A DNA stretch of 64,000 bases from Ooceraea biroi (taxonomy: Eukaryota; Arthropoda; Insecta; Hymenoptera; Formicidae): NCBI RefSeq assembly GCF_003672135.1, contig NC_039507.1:9315624-9379623 (forward strand), read 5' to 3'. The stretch's first letter is position 1, and every line of letters starts with the position of its first letter. Positions 1 to 11,497 of this stretch are shown here, one piece after another. Below the pieces are notes generated by a model, which was not told the DNA's origin, did not search any database, and was given only the letters and a program-made list of their open reading frames with translations. The translations under genes and the position numbers were made by a program.

Positions 1-660
1 TATTTAATCGAAACGTTTCGATCGAATTTAATCGTAGATGTAAATGTACGTATTCAAAATAACACGGTGTTTATTTATGCATCATATAATGTTTAAACTA
101 CGCTGTTAAATTTTAATTACTCCTAATTAGTTATTCATTTTTGCTACTAAATAATTAAACTAAATAAAATGTCATATTAAAATTACAGTTACAGAAACGA
201 AAAATAAAGCTTTGTTATTTATATATTCACGTTCGTAGAACTTGGATGCGATTTGTTGTAAATTATTTAACATCAATCTTATTTTCAACCTTGTATTGAT
301 CTTGCTGAGCATGGACAATTTGCCGACTAATGGATCCAGAAATATAATGGAATCGTGCAATGTGCTGTTACTCCGACGACTTGTTTTATTTCTATTCAAA
401 AGAGGAATACTGGTTTATCGAGACAAGATTTGGGATTCGGTACATCCCTAAAAACAAGACACTATAAAAGCTATCTAGCACAATTTTTCCACTCTTATAG
501 GAGTCACATTACCTTAGGAGAGACATTTGTGTCACTCTTAAGTAATCAACAAGATTATATAAAAAGATCATCGTATCGTCTTTCCAATTATTTCCTCAAG
601 ACACCGTATTGATTGCAGATTTTCTGATTTCCAACGGATAAAGGGATGAGACAAACGGAG
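1..660. other. AT-rich sequence without a recognisable gene
   Basis: The stretch is AT-rich with several short overlapping open frames on both strands (for example 355-612). None has a recognisable domain or a convincing start context. I see no RNA gene or mobile element in it. Confidence 0.5.
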
Positions 661-1260
661 CGTAGTGCGATCTCGTAATAGTGCACGTGTGTGCACGTGT
701 GCACTATCTACGCGATAGCATATAACGATGCGACGTCGTACCGGGCGAATTAACGCGACGATCAAAGGGTTAAACTAATCTTGAAACTGCTGTGCGGCGA
801 CGTTATCGCGTTCCGTCACCGGTTCGACGGTTCGATGGCTCGAGAGCTGACAGTGCCTGGTAATTGTCACACATGCCCGCCAGGAAGCGGATGATTTCCC
901 GACAGAGGGACAGTTTTTCACAGAGAGAAAGAGAGACGCGCGGAACCGCTCGCCGCGCGTTTACACGTTCGGCACGATTCGCGCCCGGAAACGCGGCGCA
1001 GATCAGGCGTGGAACAGCGTGACGTTTTAATCGAGCATGGGCGTTCGGTAATGCGCGCATCAGCGGTCGTGTTGCCACGATACGTACGCGAATAAATACG
1101 AGGGGCACGGCCGATCAAATTTGGCCGTTTCATTAAAACGGCTTCAGCGTCACGACCGCGAACGTCCGCTCGCGCGCGCCCGCTCGCCGCGAATTGATAC
1201 GCTCGTAAAGTAATGCAGTCAAGTCCACCGCGCGTGGAATCACTACCGGGACACAATCAG
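661..1260. other. CpG-dense patch
   Basis: Base composition changes sharply to GC-rich with many CG dinucleotides (runs such as cgcgcg around 930-1200). Open frames on the minus strand (803-1108, 918-1256) overlap each other in different frames and are arginine-rich. That is what GC-rich noncoding DNA yields, so I do not call them genes. It may be an unmethylated regulatory patch, but no TATA box or initiator is convincing. Confidence 0.35.
679..706. promoter_or_regulatory. Palindrome with two E-boxes
   Basis: A 28-bp near-palindrome with 8-bp arms tagtgcac / gtgcacta encloses two CACGTG E-boxes in an alternating purine-pyrimidine context. CACGTG is the core site of bHLH factors such as Clock/Cycle, Myc/Max and USF. 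Whether it is bound here is unknown. It lies at the edge of a CpG-dense patch. Confidence 0.3.
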
Positions 1261-3360
1261 TGCAGTCGATTATTATACGAGCAACTCACGAATTTTGTAG
1301 CGTATAAGTTCTGGCTTCAACGCCCGCACGCTCGAAAATTCTGTATTATCGTGTGATAAATTCATCGCCGTGTAAATTGAAATTTCAGACGAAATTTATC
1401 AACCATTAAATTATAATTCTCTCTTGCGCATTACGCGATTATCCGCATTTAATTCCGCCGCAAGTTCATATTTTGCAAGTTGCCTTGTGTGCTATACTTG
1501 ATTACATCAATTAATATACCTTGCTGTACTTGATATTTGTACTGAAGGTAACTTTCTCTTATATTTTGAAGTTCATCATCATTATCGTTAATGAGATACT
1601 AGAGGCGTTTTAATGCCGACACTGATTTACAATGTTTGCCGTAGAAAATCTGGGTCGGCCTGGAATTTCTTGCGACATACGTAAGTGAGTTCTATGTAAT
1701 TCCGTGATAATATAAATAGCTGATAAGATTCCTGCATTTATTTTCTACCAAATTTCCATAAATGACCTAAATACCATATCTTTCGGTATGTTACACGTAT
1801 ATACATGGGCATAATCGCCATACCAGCGCTCCAAAGAGACGAGTGCCATGCCATTGCACACGGTATGCCTGCTATGTAATATAACAGTCGATAGCACGCA
1901 TAAAAATGTAATTTCAGACCTCCGACATTCTGATATTTCATTACAGCTTTGGTGATAATTTTTGTTTAAATCTCGTTAAAATCTCTGTGAATTCTAACAC
2001 GTTTGTGGCGAAAATGGAATTATTCTTTCTCGTTTTTTTTTTTAATAATATTTATATGTATAGTTTTTAATAAAAACTATTATAATTTACTTTTCAATGC
2101 GAGAATACATTATTTCTAATAATTACGACATAAATTATATGTTATGAAAAAAAGACTTTATTATGTGTAGCACATGAAAGATAATAAATATCTCTTATGA
2201 GAATAATAGCGACTAAATAGAATATTTTTCCATTTTTATATATTATTCTGTTATATCTACACGACAGTTAATATGAACGCACTACTGATAACACATAACG
2301 GTTCTTAGCACGCGTTAACATCATTGCGACATCATCTTGATTTAAAAGTCTCTTTATTAAACAAAATAAAGCAAGGAAGCAGACGAGTGTTCCGTTTCAT
2401 TTACTTTGTTCACACGTTCATTTACTTTTTGTCGTTGCGCTTATATTGCGGATGCATAAAAGTATATCTCCTGCAAAAGCGCAAATCGATAGTGCACTTT
2501 CAACGAGAACAAGTCACATGCAGTACCCTTAACGAACTTTACTGGAGTGCACTCGGCTTCCGTGTAGGGATTCCAGGCGTAACTTCCGCAAGTCGAACGC
2601 TGGTGAATGGAATGATGATTCGTGGAATGAGTACTCCGCGTGATACGCACTGTTGCATTCCACTTATAGATGGAGTGCATCTGCAGCTTCGAGGCATTAC
2701 GTCGTGAATTACAATGTGCCAGGTTTATAAAGCGGCCTCGATTTCTCGACGATGCAAATCGTCCGCGTCCATTTCACAAACCATGATTCCATCTATTGCA
2801 ATCATTCGAATGATAGGCCGGATTGCATAATGGGACAATCAAGCACGTAAAGTCAGCAACGTATGTACGTAGATAAGAACTAGAACGTGAAAATATAACA
2901 ATACCTGAGAAGTCTAGAAACTTCAGAAATAAAATTCTTACAAGACTTGCACACAGTATATCTATATAGTCTATTATGTATATTAAAATGTTTTAAAATA
3001 TTGTACCCACATTTTGTGTATGTCGATGTTAAAGAAATATTATTATTATTATGTTTAAGAAAATTTATTTAATCACTGTACGTGTTATAAATTCGCCAAC
3101 AAATCAAAATAAACTTTCTGAATTTCGAATAACGAATCGTGAAGTGAATCGTGAGGCGTTTTGAGGATGAAATAAACAAGAACAAAATACGATTCAGAAA
3201 AACGGTTTTTTATTTGATTTCTATCGCAACGTTATTCCTGTAAAAGTGGTTAAGAAATCTTATGTAGTAGATTAGTTCTATTCAGAGCATTACAGTATGT
3301 TACGAGTTGCACTGTGTTACAGGTCTGCGTCACGTAAGCGCTTTGCATATCCGCTTATTT
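1261..3360. other. AT-rich stretch, no gene seen
   Basis: This is AT-rich sequence with A/T runs. The open frame at 2324-2707 (127 codons) has no recognisable domain and is overlapped by a minus-strand frame. Around 2540-2690 a motif (tggagtgca followed by gcttc) occurs twice, about 120 bp apart. Nothing else could be supported. Confidence 0.45.
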
Positions 3361-3960
3361 GTCAGATTATTCATAGAGCGTTGAAAACGTACGATGGACG
3401 TTAATCGGAGAAATCGGCTTGGAGAATATGGAGGGGCTGTGTCTATTAAAGCGATCCCGCAAATCCTTCGCTAGCGGACGGTCGGGCGACCAACTGGCGC
3501 ATCGCGGTCGGAAAAATTCACCGCTTTTACTACTAGCAGCTGCCGCTCCGCAACGACGCAACGGAGCAAGTTTCAAAAGGTTGAATTACGGTTCGTACGC
3601 GCATCGACAACCGGTGAACCTTTAACAAAAAAAACCGATCGCTATCGAGGACGACGCGCGGACGCGAGCGAAGCGAGCGACTTCAAAAGCCACGCGCTTC
3701 TCTTTCCGCGGGAACGCGTCAGGTCTCCCGTTAATTATGCGCCACCGAGGAGCACGCTCACGGCTTCCAGGCTTTCGAGTGAAAATCGCGACTCCGCTAT
3801 AATTAATACGAACGAAATTAGGTCGAAAGTATCGCGATGCAGTGCAAAAGAGCGCAAGTCCTACACGGCGTGATACGAATGTTACCCTGGAGCATCCTCG
3901 ATGCGACAGCATCCGGAAATGTCCGCAGCCGCCGCGAGTTACGTTGAACTGAGAATTTCA
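3361..3960. other. CpG-dense patch
   Basis: GC- and CpG-rich sequence gives short arginine-rich open frames on both strands (3419-3625 plus, 3622-3912 minus). They have no homology I recognise and no conserved start. I treat them as compositional artefacts. Confidence 0.35.
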
Positions 3961-5245
3961 GCTTGCGAAGAATGTGATTTATGAGCAAACAGCGACAAAG
4001 GTCTCGCGCCTCGTTACAATTCAGCACAATTTCATGCGCGCGAGTTACATTTTATTTGTATAAAATTAATTAAACGTTATCTGCTGCTTGGTAATTTAAA
4101 ATGCATGGAGGTAACATCAATATTATGAGATAATGATAATCGACATCGTTTTGTATATTAGGGACGAAGTACATACGTATTTGTTTATTTTTAATGGCAT
4201 TGATTCATGTGATTAAAATGTCCGGTTTCCAAGTATTAATATACAAGGTATAAACGGCCGAATATTGGGATACGCGTGCAACTTTATGGCGGCTTACGAG
4301 GGAACTTTATTGCGACATTACCGAAGTTGTAATAGAATGTCACGACTAATTTGTTCCGTTAATGGCGCACTAGTTCTTAACGCGTTAAAAGATGACTATG
4401 AATAACAGTCAAATTCGATTCACGAAGTACTCACCGACCGCAGAGGACTCGAGAGAAGCGGATATCCGCTTGTAAGGCTGAAATTGTATATGGCAGATGC
4501 GTCACGGAAATGGATCAATGTCCACGCGGATGGATAGCAGAATCTCCTGTGTGCAGCCTCCTCTTATTGGGCGAGATATCTGTGTCATCGTGATATCGAC
4601 CGTTGACGCGTGAATTTTAAAGCGCAATGTGCGCTTGGATAGAACCGATTCGCTAACCAGAGATATTGCAAAAATCACAATCGATGATTTTACACGTGCA
4701 TGAAACACACAACAGAAAGAAAAAAAGTGTTTTATTCTCGTACATCATATTATATCGGAAATATTAAAACAATGCCCCAAATGCATCAAAATAAAGAGAT
4801 AGTGTTTTGTCCTAATATTATTTGATGTTATATAAATCCAAATTAAAAAAATCTATATATCAACGCGCGACGACATAAAACATTTTCTTCTACTATTCAA
4901 TATTATAATCGAGCGATCTCGTTTTTCTTTATATTTTCTTCGTGAAGAAAAAGTCGATAATAGAAGAGTACATTTTTTATCACGAGAAATATGCTTTTCA
5001 CACAGTGACGTATACATAATATATACGTATAATGTACATATTGTGTATTAAATCCAATATGCGATCCGATGAAATGGGGTGCATATAAGAAGAGATACGA
5101 CGAGGGAAAAGCCCCCGGGAGCCACAGGTTCGTTGACGGTTAAAAATATAAACTTCGCCAAATTCAATGGAGAAAATGGCGAGTGTGCGATACGTTATCC
5201 TTCCACGAGTGTACATGGATTCACGACGAAAGTAGCGCGCGTCCT

Positions 5246-5268
5246 GAGTCCTCCTCGCGAGGAGACTC
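5246..5268. repeat. Short palindrome
   Basis: The 12-bp perfect palindrome tcctcgcgagga is flanked by gagtc and gactc, giving a 23-bp near-perfect inverted repeat with one extra base. It sits in a CpG-rich patch. Function is unknown; it may be a factor site or chance. Confidence 0.3.
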
Positions 5269-5586
5269 TAACTGCCGTTTTGGAGGATTTATCACCGCCT
5301 CTCGGGGAATAATAAATGCTTAATTCGACGCGAAGCGTATACGCGCGCGAATTATGTATTTCGCGAAAGCGACGCGACGCGGGAAAAAAAGCAACGCCCG
5401 CTCCGCTCGGCGAGTGACTGCGTCACGTCTTGACGGACTTTACACCTTATTTTCCGCGTCTCGCAGTCCTGCAGCAGCTTACTCGCGCACACAAAGCATC
5501 CGGCGTTAGCGCGAGATACACGCGGAAAAATACGCGCTTGCGCGCGGACGGATGCAAGCGACGAGTAATAAAAGTCGGCATACTTT

Positions 5587-5735
5587 TCACGCTGACTTCC
5601 TTCCTTCTGCCTCTCGCACAGTCGGTCCCTTTATAATTCTCGCCTTCGTAGAGATTCTGGTTATCTCTCTCGCTTTCCCATTTCCCCCTGCTCCGTTTCT
5701 CCTCTCGTTCCTTCCAGCCTCTTCCCGTTTGTGCA
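5587..5735. repeat. Pyrimidine-rich low-complexity tract
   Basis: The plus strand is dominated by C and T (ttccttccttctgcctctc and similar runs). Such tracts create spurious Ser/Leu/Phe-rich frames. No coding signal is seen. Confidence 0.4.
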
Positions 5736-6065
5736 CTCTCTTTGTAAACGGAGGGAAGCTACCCCCTATATCTTCTCGTGTGTATATACATCGTGTCTCG
5801 TGTTGCTTCTCGCGATGCACAATCCGCTCATTCATCCCATCACGTGAAATCCCGACGCGCGTATGTACGTACATTACAAGACGGGAAATGCGCTCGCTAA
5901 TAATCTTGCATAAATATTTGCATGTATACACGCGTGCCACTCGAAAAATGTCGCGAGTATAAATCGGGAATGGAAAATCGACGTGTCAGGTAATTAAAAA
6001 GTTCTACATCCCTTTTAATTCCGTGAAATACTCACCAGCGGGATAATTATTATTAACGTTTTCTA

Positions 6066-6093
6066 TTAGGAGTGTGATTTAGTTTTGAGGGTT
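6066..6093 (+). repeat. Left terminal inverted repeat of mariner 1
   Basis: The repeat starts ttaggagtgtgatttag and runs 28 bp to ...gagggtt. It pairs with 7297-7324 with a single mismatch (A versus G at the sixth base). In mariners this end is bound by the transposase N-terminal helix-turn-helix domain. Confidence 0.93.
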
Positions 6094-6260
6094 TTGCAAC
6101 AGATGGCTGTAGTGTCAGTTTGTTCCAATAGCTGTTTCCGATAACTGTTGTTTCTTACAGTCTTGACATTATCCATCACATTTAGTAGCATTATAGCAAT
6201 AGATGCAATAACAGTCGTGTTTATATCATCGTAAAAATGCAACTTCCAAAAGCTCTTTAG

Positions 6261-7247
6261 CATTTTCGACATGCGTTGCTTTTGTTTTTTAATCAAAACA
6301 AAACTGCGGCTGAGGGTTATAGAATTCTTGTGGAAACTTGTGGTGATTCTGCCCCATCAATTAAGACGTGTGAATACTGGTTTAGACGCTTTAAAAGTGG
6401 TCATACTGATGTGAAGGACAAAGAACGCTCGGGACAACCAAGAAAGCTTGAAAATGCAGATTTGCAAGCATTATTGCACGAAAATCCAACAGAATCCACT
6501 TCAGAACTTGCCAGAGCATTAAATGTTGATCGTACAACAGTTACCAAACATTTACATGAAATGGGAAAAATTCAGAAAGAAGGGAAATGGGTTCGACATC
6601 AATTATCGGAAAGTGCCATTGCGAACCGGTTGAACATTTGCATTTCGTTGATCGCCAGGCAAAAAAGAAGAGTCTTTTGTCTCGGATTGTTACTGGGGAT
6701 GAAAAGTGGATCTATTTTGATAATCCGAAACGCAGAAAATCATGGGTGGATCCAGGCGAACCATCAACATCCACTCCGAGACGCAATATTCACGGTTCAA
6801 AAGTAATGCTCTGTATTTGGTGGGATAGTGTACTATGAGCTGTTAAATCCGCATGAGACTGTCACGGCTGATCGTTATCGACACCAATTGTACAAGTTGA
6901 AGCAAGCATTGGACCAAAAACGACCACCAATTGCGAGTAAACGACGGAAAGTGATTCTTCTTCGTGACAACGCTCGACCTCACGTTGCGTTATCAGTGAA
7001 ACAAACACTATTAGAGCTTGAATGGCAAGTCTTACCGCACCCCGCGTATTCTCCATGCGATTATTATTTGTTCCGGTGGATGCAACACGCTTTAGAGGAT
7101 ACACACTTTGATAATTTGGAAGAAGTGCGAAAATTCGACGACGAATGGATCAACTGAAAAGAAGAGTCATTTTATCGTGGTGAAATCCATCTCTTGCCAG
7201 AAAGAAGGGAAAAAGTTATAGAAAACGAAGGAAAATATTTTGATTAA
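6261..7247 (+). pseudogene. Mariner transposase pseudogene (mauritiana-like)
   Basis: Transposases of this family cut and paste the element using a DDD catalytic triad. The first frame (from about 6261) has the paired helix-turn-helix region with KTAAEGYRILVE, WFRRFKSG, DVKDKERSGQP and HEMGKIQKEGKWV. After a run of six A (6661-6666) the protein continues one frame over with SRIVTGDEKW, holding the first catalytic Asp, through MLCIWWD. At about 6826 roughly 11 bases are missing and the frame returns with YYELLNP, LLRDNARPH (second Asp) and AYSPCDYYLF (third Asp). In-frame TGA at 7155-7157 interrupts a C-terminus that continues with FYRGEIHLLPERREK to TAA at 7245-7247. A TAG at 6258-6260 lies just before the conserved N-terminus, so the true start is lost. 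Only 30 residues separate the second and third Asp, against 34 in the family: about four residues (normally DLAP-like) are missing. Codons and motifs resemble Mos1-type mariners; the subfamily name is my judgement. Confidence 0.92.
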
Positions 7248-7296
7248 GGTATTCATTCATTATCATATTTAAATACATGCGTTTTTGAGCAAAAAC

Positions 7297-7324
7297 AACC
7301 CTCAAAACTAAATCACACCCCTAA
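7297..7324 (-). repeat. Right terminal inverted repeat of mariner 1
   Basis: It reads aaccctcaaaactaaatcac... and ends in cctaa, followed by the TA duplication. Its reverse complement equals the left repeat except for one base. Confidence 0.93.
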
Positions 7325-7510
7325 TAAAATAGACCTTCATTGAAATTAAATTATTGTTTTTCTTTCTTAACTCGTCGTATCACGTAATTTTTCATAAACA
7401 ATGAGAATTAATGTGACGTTTATCTAACAATAAGTTTTAAATAACAGATTTGATATCTGCATTGCTATTATACCATGCAATTCACATAAATATCTTATTT
7501 TAGTTATTAA

Positions 7511-7748
7511 CCCTTAGCTGGCACACTTCACCAGAATCACATAGCTGACACACTGGGTCGCTTGTTGCGAGGAAGCTATTGATTTTTTTCACTTGAAAAA
7601 ATTCCAAGATAGTCTTTGAATGTTGTTTTAACAAATGTCCTAGGTTATTTTGATAAAATGTAATATTGAGAGATGGCACCACAAGTACCACTTACATTGG
7701 AGCAAAACTAGGCTGGGGCATTTAATACCCCACAGTGCCAGCTAAGGG
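7511..7748. mobile_element. Non-autonomous piggyBac-type MITE, 238 bp
   Basis: Perfect 14-bp inverted repeats CCCTTAGCTGGCAC / GTGCCAGCTAAGGG are flanked on both sides by TTAA (7507-7510 and 7749-7752). TTAA duplications with CCC...GGG termini are the hallmark of piggyBac-superfamily elements. The interior has no transposase; the open frame inside (minus strand, 63 codons) is not recognisable. It would depend on a piggyBac transposase elsewhere in the genome. It lies only 186 bp from mariner 1. Confidence 0.85.
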
Positions 7749-9822
7749 TTAAATATTTTATACATAATAAACGTTCTTTTTTTTTCTGTTCAATGAACGT
7801 TTATTGAGCTTCGTAAATTGGCGGTACTAAAAGTCAATGTTGAAATCTATTTCAGAAATTTAGAAAATTGTTAGTTAGCGGAGAACTGGGGCAATCAATA
7901 CATCGACGCCAATCACAGAAAACGATTCTTTTCTTTAATAATATTTCATATGGGTCACGTAGTTCCGAAAACAGCAATTTCCTTCATTCTTTCACTCGCG
8001 TTGTCAATACATTGCATGTCAATGTAAAATTTTAAATTTGCGTAATCGACTTCCTTTTTCGCGAGTACAAAGATTATCGACATCGGCAACAAACGTACAA
8101 TATTTGCGTTATAACGACGTGTGTCATAGACACGACGCATCCTTTATTTATAGGATCATACATCACGGAGAGATCTCCTTCACCGCTTCTTCTAACATAA
8201 AAATAATCCTTTGAAGGATTTATTTGTCTCTCTAAGTGCGTAAATGTACGTCTGTCTGCCGTGAAAAAAAGTGGCTGGACGTATATAACAATTATACAAT
8301 GATAAACGATCTTTGCTGACTCAAAAGACTACTCTAGAACAAGTAAAATTCGACAAAGTTCCAATTTAAACAGGTAAGCGTACACACTGTAGTTGCATCG
8401 TGGATATTGCGTAATAAATGAAAATAAAACAAAAAAAATGCGGAATAAGATTGGGATTTATGTGGCGGAAGAAGTCTGGAGAGAGAGAAGGGTGAGCTGG
8501 GAACGCGCGGCTGCTTCGGCAGAATTTTCAAAATTTCCGACGCATTTTACACCCTTCGTGTGTCAAGCACTTTATATGCGCGGCATATTATATGCTCGAG
8601 CGCGAGAGAGGCAAAAGAAAAAAAAGTGCGTATCCCACTTTATTGCACCGCGTAACGCCTAGGGCAATAAAGTCCATTGGAGCCCTATTATTTCCGAGTG
8701 GGAGAAGTGAAAACGCGTTTCTTCGCATCGCGTTTTCGTGATCCTTTTTACTTTCGAGCGATTTCGACCCACGACATTTCTCTCGGCGCTACATTCTCTA
8801 ACTTAATAGATTTATGCGTCGCGACACGTGTGTCGCAAATGGAGCCCATTGAATCGGATATTTCACCGAAACAGATATATTTAGTCGCCTGAACTATTAA
8901 CGGAACGTACAACGTCTGCTCCGCGAGAATTGAATATTTAAAGATGTCCGAAAGACGAGATATGAGATATAACTATTATGCTGCAACAGTTCTTGCCTCG
9001 CGCGGAGCTTTAATTCATCCGTTTAACTTAATACATACCGGCATTCGCGAGGACGTATATTAATTCATTTTATTCCCGTGAAATGAACGTTCTCGCGCGC
9101 AAAGCAGCCTCTGTTCTTTTAGCAAGCTGCAGCCGCAACAAATCCGCGTGTTTTCGACACTCGCCTCTCTCGGCTCTGAGCTTTCAATTAATTTCCGGTA
9201 TCCGGAAGAAGAGTGCGCTCGATCGAGAAAATATTTGTTCACAAAGTCCACGGGAGATCCACGCAGTCTCGTGTCGCGTAATTTTTATCCCCGAAATTTG
9301 TTTTTATTTCGCGATATCACATATATGCGTCCACTCGATTGTGATAAATCCTCGATAACACGACATCGCGCGATAATGCGATTAACGTAGATTGAAGAAC
9401 CGGTCAACAAGATGAGTTCAAGAGGCAGGGAAACGTTTCTATTTTTCGTCGTCGCTAACAATATGATAAAAGCGAGATCGCGTGCGGATTTAGCAGGCGC
9501 GTACGCACGCGTGTGCCGCATGCGTATCGATTCGGTATATAACGCACGATGAACATGTACATCACCGCAGGCAGCAAGGTAAGTAAGTGCCTGGATACAC
9601 CGTTTGCTCCTGGCACCGCGATAGCGATTGGCCGGCTACAATAGGCAAAGGCCCCCAGTGAACGCGAACGAGGTAAATGCACATCGTCGCAACGCGCGCA
9701 CCATGTACAGGAACGCCTTGGTCCGCCGCTAATGGAAAGCTTTCCGTTGGCATCGAATCGATAAATGGGCCTGCGGGAAACGTTTGCGGAGGGTGCACTG
9801 TGCTTGCGCCCCGTTTGGCGAC

Positions 9823-9845
9823 GCTTCTTACGTATGCATTGAATC
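9823..9845 (+). repeat. Direct repeat copy 1 (23 bp)
   Basis: gcttcttacgtatgcattg plus [a/g]atc occurs here and again at 10582-10604, 759 bp downstream in the same orientation, with one difference. Flanking bases align only weakly. It contains tacgta and atgcat palindromes. Confidence 0.55.
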
Positions 9846-10581
9846 CATGGAGCTCCCGGGAGCGCAACTATGACGGGGTGTCTCCGTCCTTGCATAAAAT
9901 TAACGCTAACCGCGACACGATATATTTCCCTTTCACGCTGCACGACTGTTAGACCGTTCGCGAAGGAGAGACAATGGAAATCTGTCCTTCATTCGGATTA
10001 TTTCGCCTAAATAACTTACAGTTTATTATTGGTTTCCACTTAGAAGTAATAATTTGTGTTGAATTCCTGCAAAGCTCGATGTTTATCCGAAATAAAAACG
10101 TGCTCTCTCGTGTCGAGAATGAATGATTTCTATTTCGCAAATAACGTTGTCCTCCTCGGACGCTGTTGCAATACTGTCGCTGACGTAACTATTGCTATGA
10201 AAAAGCAAAACACGCATAAAATAGCAAATGGCAAAGGCGAAATCTTTGTGAAAAGATGGATAACAGTTGCAACGCTGAAAACGAGGTTGTTACGACGCGG
10301 TTGCGGACAGAAAGAAAGTTTCAAGCTTTCATAAACACACCGCCGCTGGTTAGCGTGCGACGCGTGAATGCATACACACGAGTTGCAGCCGGATAGTCGT
10401 AGGTGCGATGATAAATGCGTCGGCGTGTTCTTCATAAATATGTAATACGAAGAATAATTTGTAACGTGGCTGGCGCCACGAGCGGGAATATTTATCTAAG
10501 GAAGAAGCTGTCGGACTGTGCCGTTCGAGTGAAGGGACGCGCAACCGGAAAAGCCAACCATCGCTGCATTCGTCTGACGAA

Positions 10582-10604
10582 GCTTCTTACGTATGCATTG
10601 GATC
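10582..10604 (+). repeat. Direct repeat copy 2 (23 bp)
   Basis: Second copy of the sequence at 9823-9845, with 22 of 23 bases the same. In both places it falls in an open frame reading LLTYAL followed by an acidic/Ser segment. This may be trivial, as the DNA is the same. Confidence 0.55.
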
Positions 10605-11415
10605 GGCACGAAAGCTCACGAGATCTCCGCAGGCATAAGCTTTGTCATCCTCGAGAGATTAAAGGTTGATTTGTTACAAGATCCCAGAAAATATCGACAA
10701 GTTAAGCTGCTTTCGAGAATACGCAGACGCGACGATATTTTGCGCACAGTCCATTATCAGGGTGCGGCGGCAAAAGCGCGGCCGCAATTTCTGACTTACG
10801 TATATTACATTTTAAGTAATGCTTACGGCTATTGGACGTTATAATCGGGAGACTGTTGTGCGTCGGAGCTTTTCATAAGCTGTATTCCATAAGTAAAGGA
10901 TACATCGTCGTTGTGACGCAAAGATCCTCGCAAAGAACAATGCACGAAGAACATAATGTGCAATATGCAATTCGCTGATTAACGACACGCGGAAAAACGA
11001 GCGCTTTAATCCGCAGCACGCGAACAATGCATGGCATCATATCGCTCGGATCTGCGTGCATATTATTAAAATGGAATCGGCGAACTGAAGGAGCGATTGT
11101 GCGGACAGGATCGTCGCGGATGATCAGGTGCGCGACATAAGTAGCACAGGTCAAGCTAATGACGTCAGTTTCCGATATTGGTAATCCGATTTGGGTGCCG
11201 TAGAACGACGGAGATATTTCAGTGTCGTTTGCAAGTATCGAGGAGCCTCTAAAGCCCGTGGTGAGGGGTTGGCGACGACATTCTACACATATCAGAGCGC
11301 ACAAGACGCGGACGCGAGGTCGTATAGATCGTGGATATGCAGAGCGCCGCCTTATGTACCGCGGATTTTTTAATGTGCCTACTTCGAGAGATTGTAGTAA
11401 TGTACGACGCATTAA

Positions 11416-11493
11416 CCCTGAAATGGTGAACGTCATAACCGCTGAGCACCTCGCGAGGTCGCGTACGATGTATATCTCGAGCCACTTCCAGGG
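11416..11493. mobile_element. Very short TTAA-flanked inverted-repeat element
   Basis: The sequence begins CCCTGAAATGG and ends with the near reverse complement CCACTTCCAGGG. It is flanked by TTAA at 11412-11415 and 11494-11497. At 78 bp it has the design of a piggyBac-type MITE, but the ends are imperfect (one gap and one mismatch). Its centre holds the palindrome cctcgcgagg. A chance TTAACCC/GGGTTAA pair is possible, so confidence is moderate. Confidence 0.5.
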
Positions 11494-11497
11494 TTAA

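Larger units (their letters stand above)
3961..6065. other. Unannotated stretch left of mariner 1
   Basis: AT-rich DNA to about 5200 is followed by CpG-rich DNA (5200-5560) and a pyrimidine-rich run. No gene, RNA or transposon was recognised. The overlapping frames 5552-5962 (+) and 5587-5940 (-) come from the low-complexity pyrimidine run. Confidence 0.4.
6066..7324 (+). mobile_element. Mariner transposon, complete ends, inactive
   Basis: The element is 1259 bp and bounded by 28-bp inverted repeats that differ at one base. Both ends are flanked by TA (6064-6065 and 7325-7326), the target duplication of Tc1/mariner elements. Internally it carries one transposase gene on the plus strand, spanning most of the element as is normal for mariners of about 1.3 kb. 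The coding region has several lesions (see the pseudogene entry), so this copy cannot make its own transposase. Because the ends are nearly intact, it may still have been mobilisable in trans. Confidence 0.95.
7753..11411. other. Unannotated stretch between TTAA elements
   Basis: AT-rich to about 8400, then mixed and CpG-rich from 9050 to 11400. Many overlapping open frames (9455-9943 minus, 9677-9952 plus, 10873-11436 minus) lie on both strands and none is recognisable. Apart from the 23-bp direct repeat listed separately I see no structured feature. Confidence 0.4.

Noticed and set aside
10873..11436. 187-codon minus-strand frame
   Set aside because: No recognisable domain. It overlaps plus-strand frames in a CpG-rich block and runs into the TTAA micro element.
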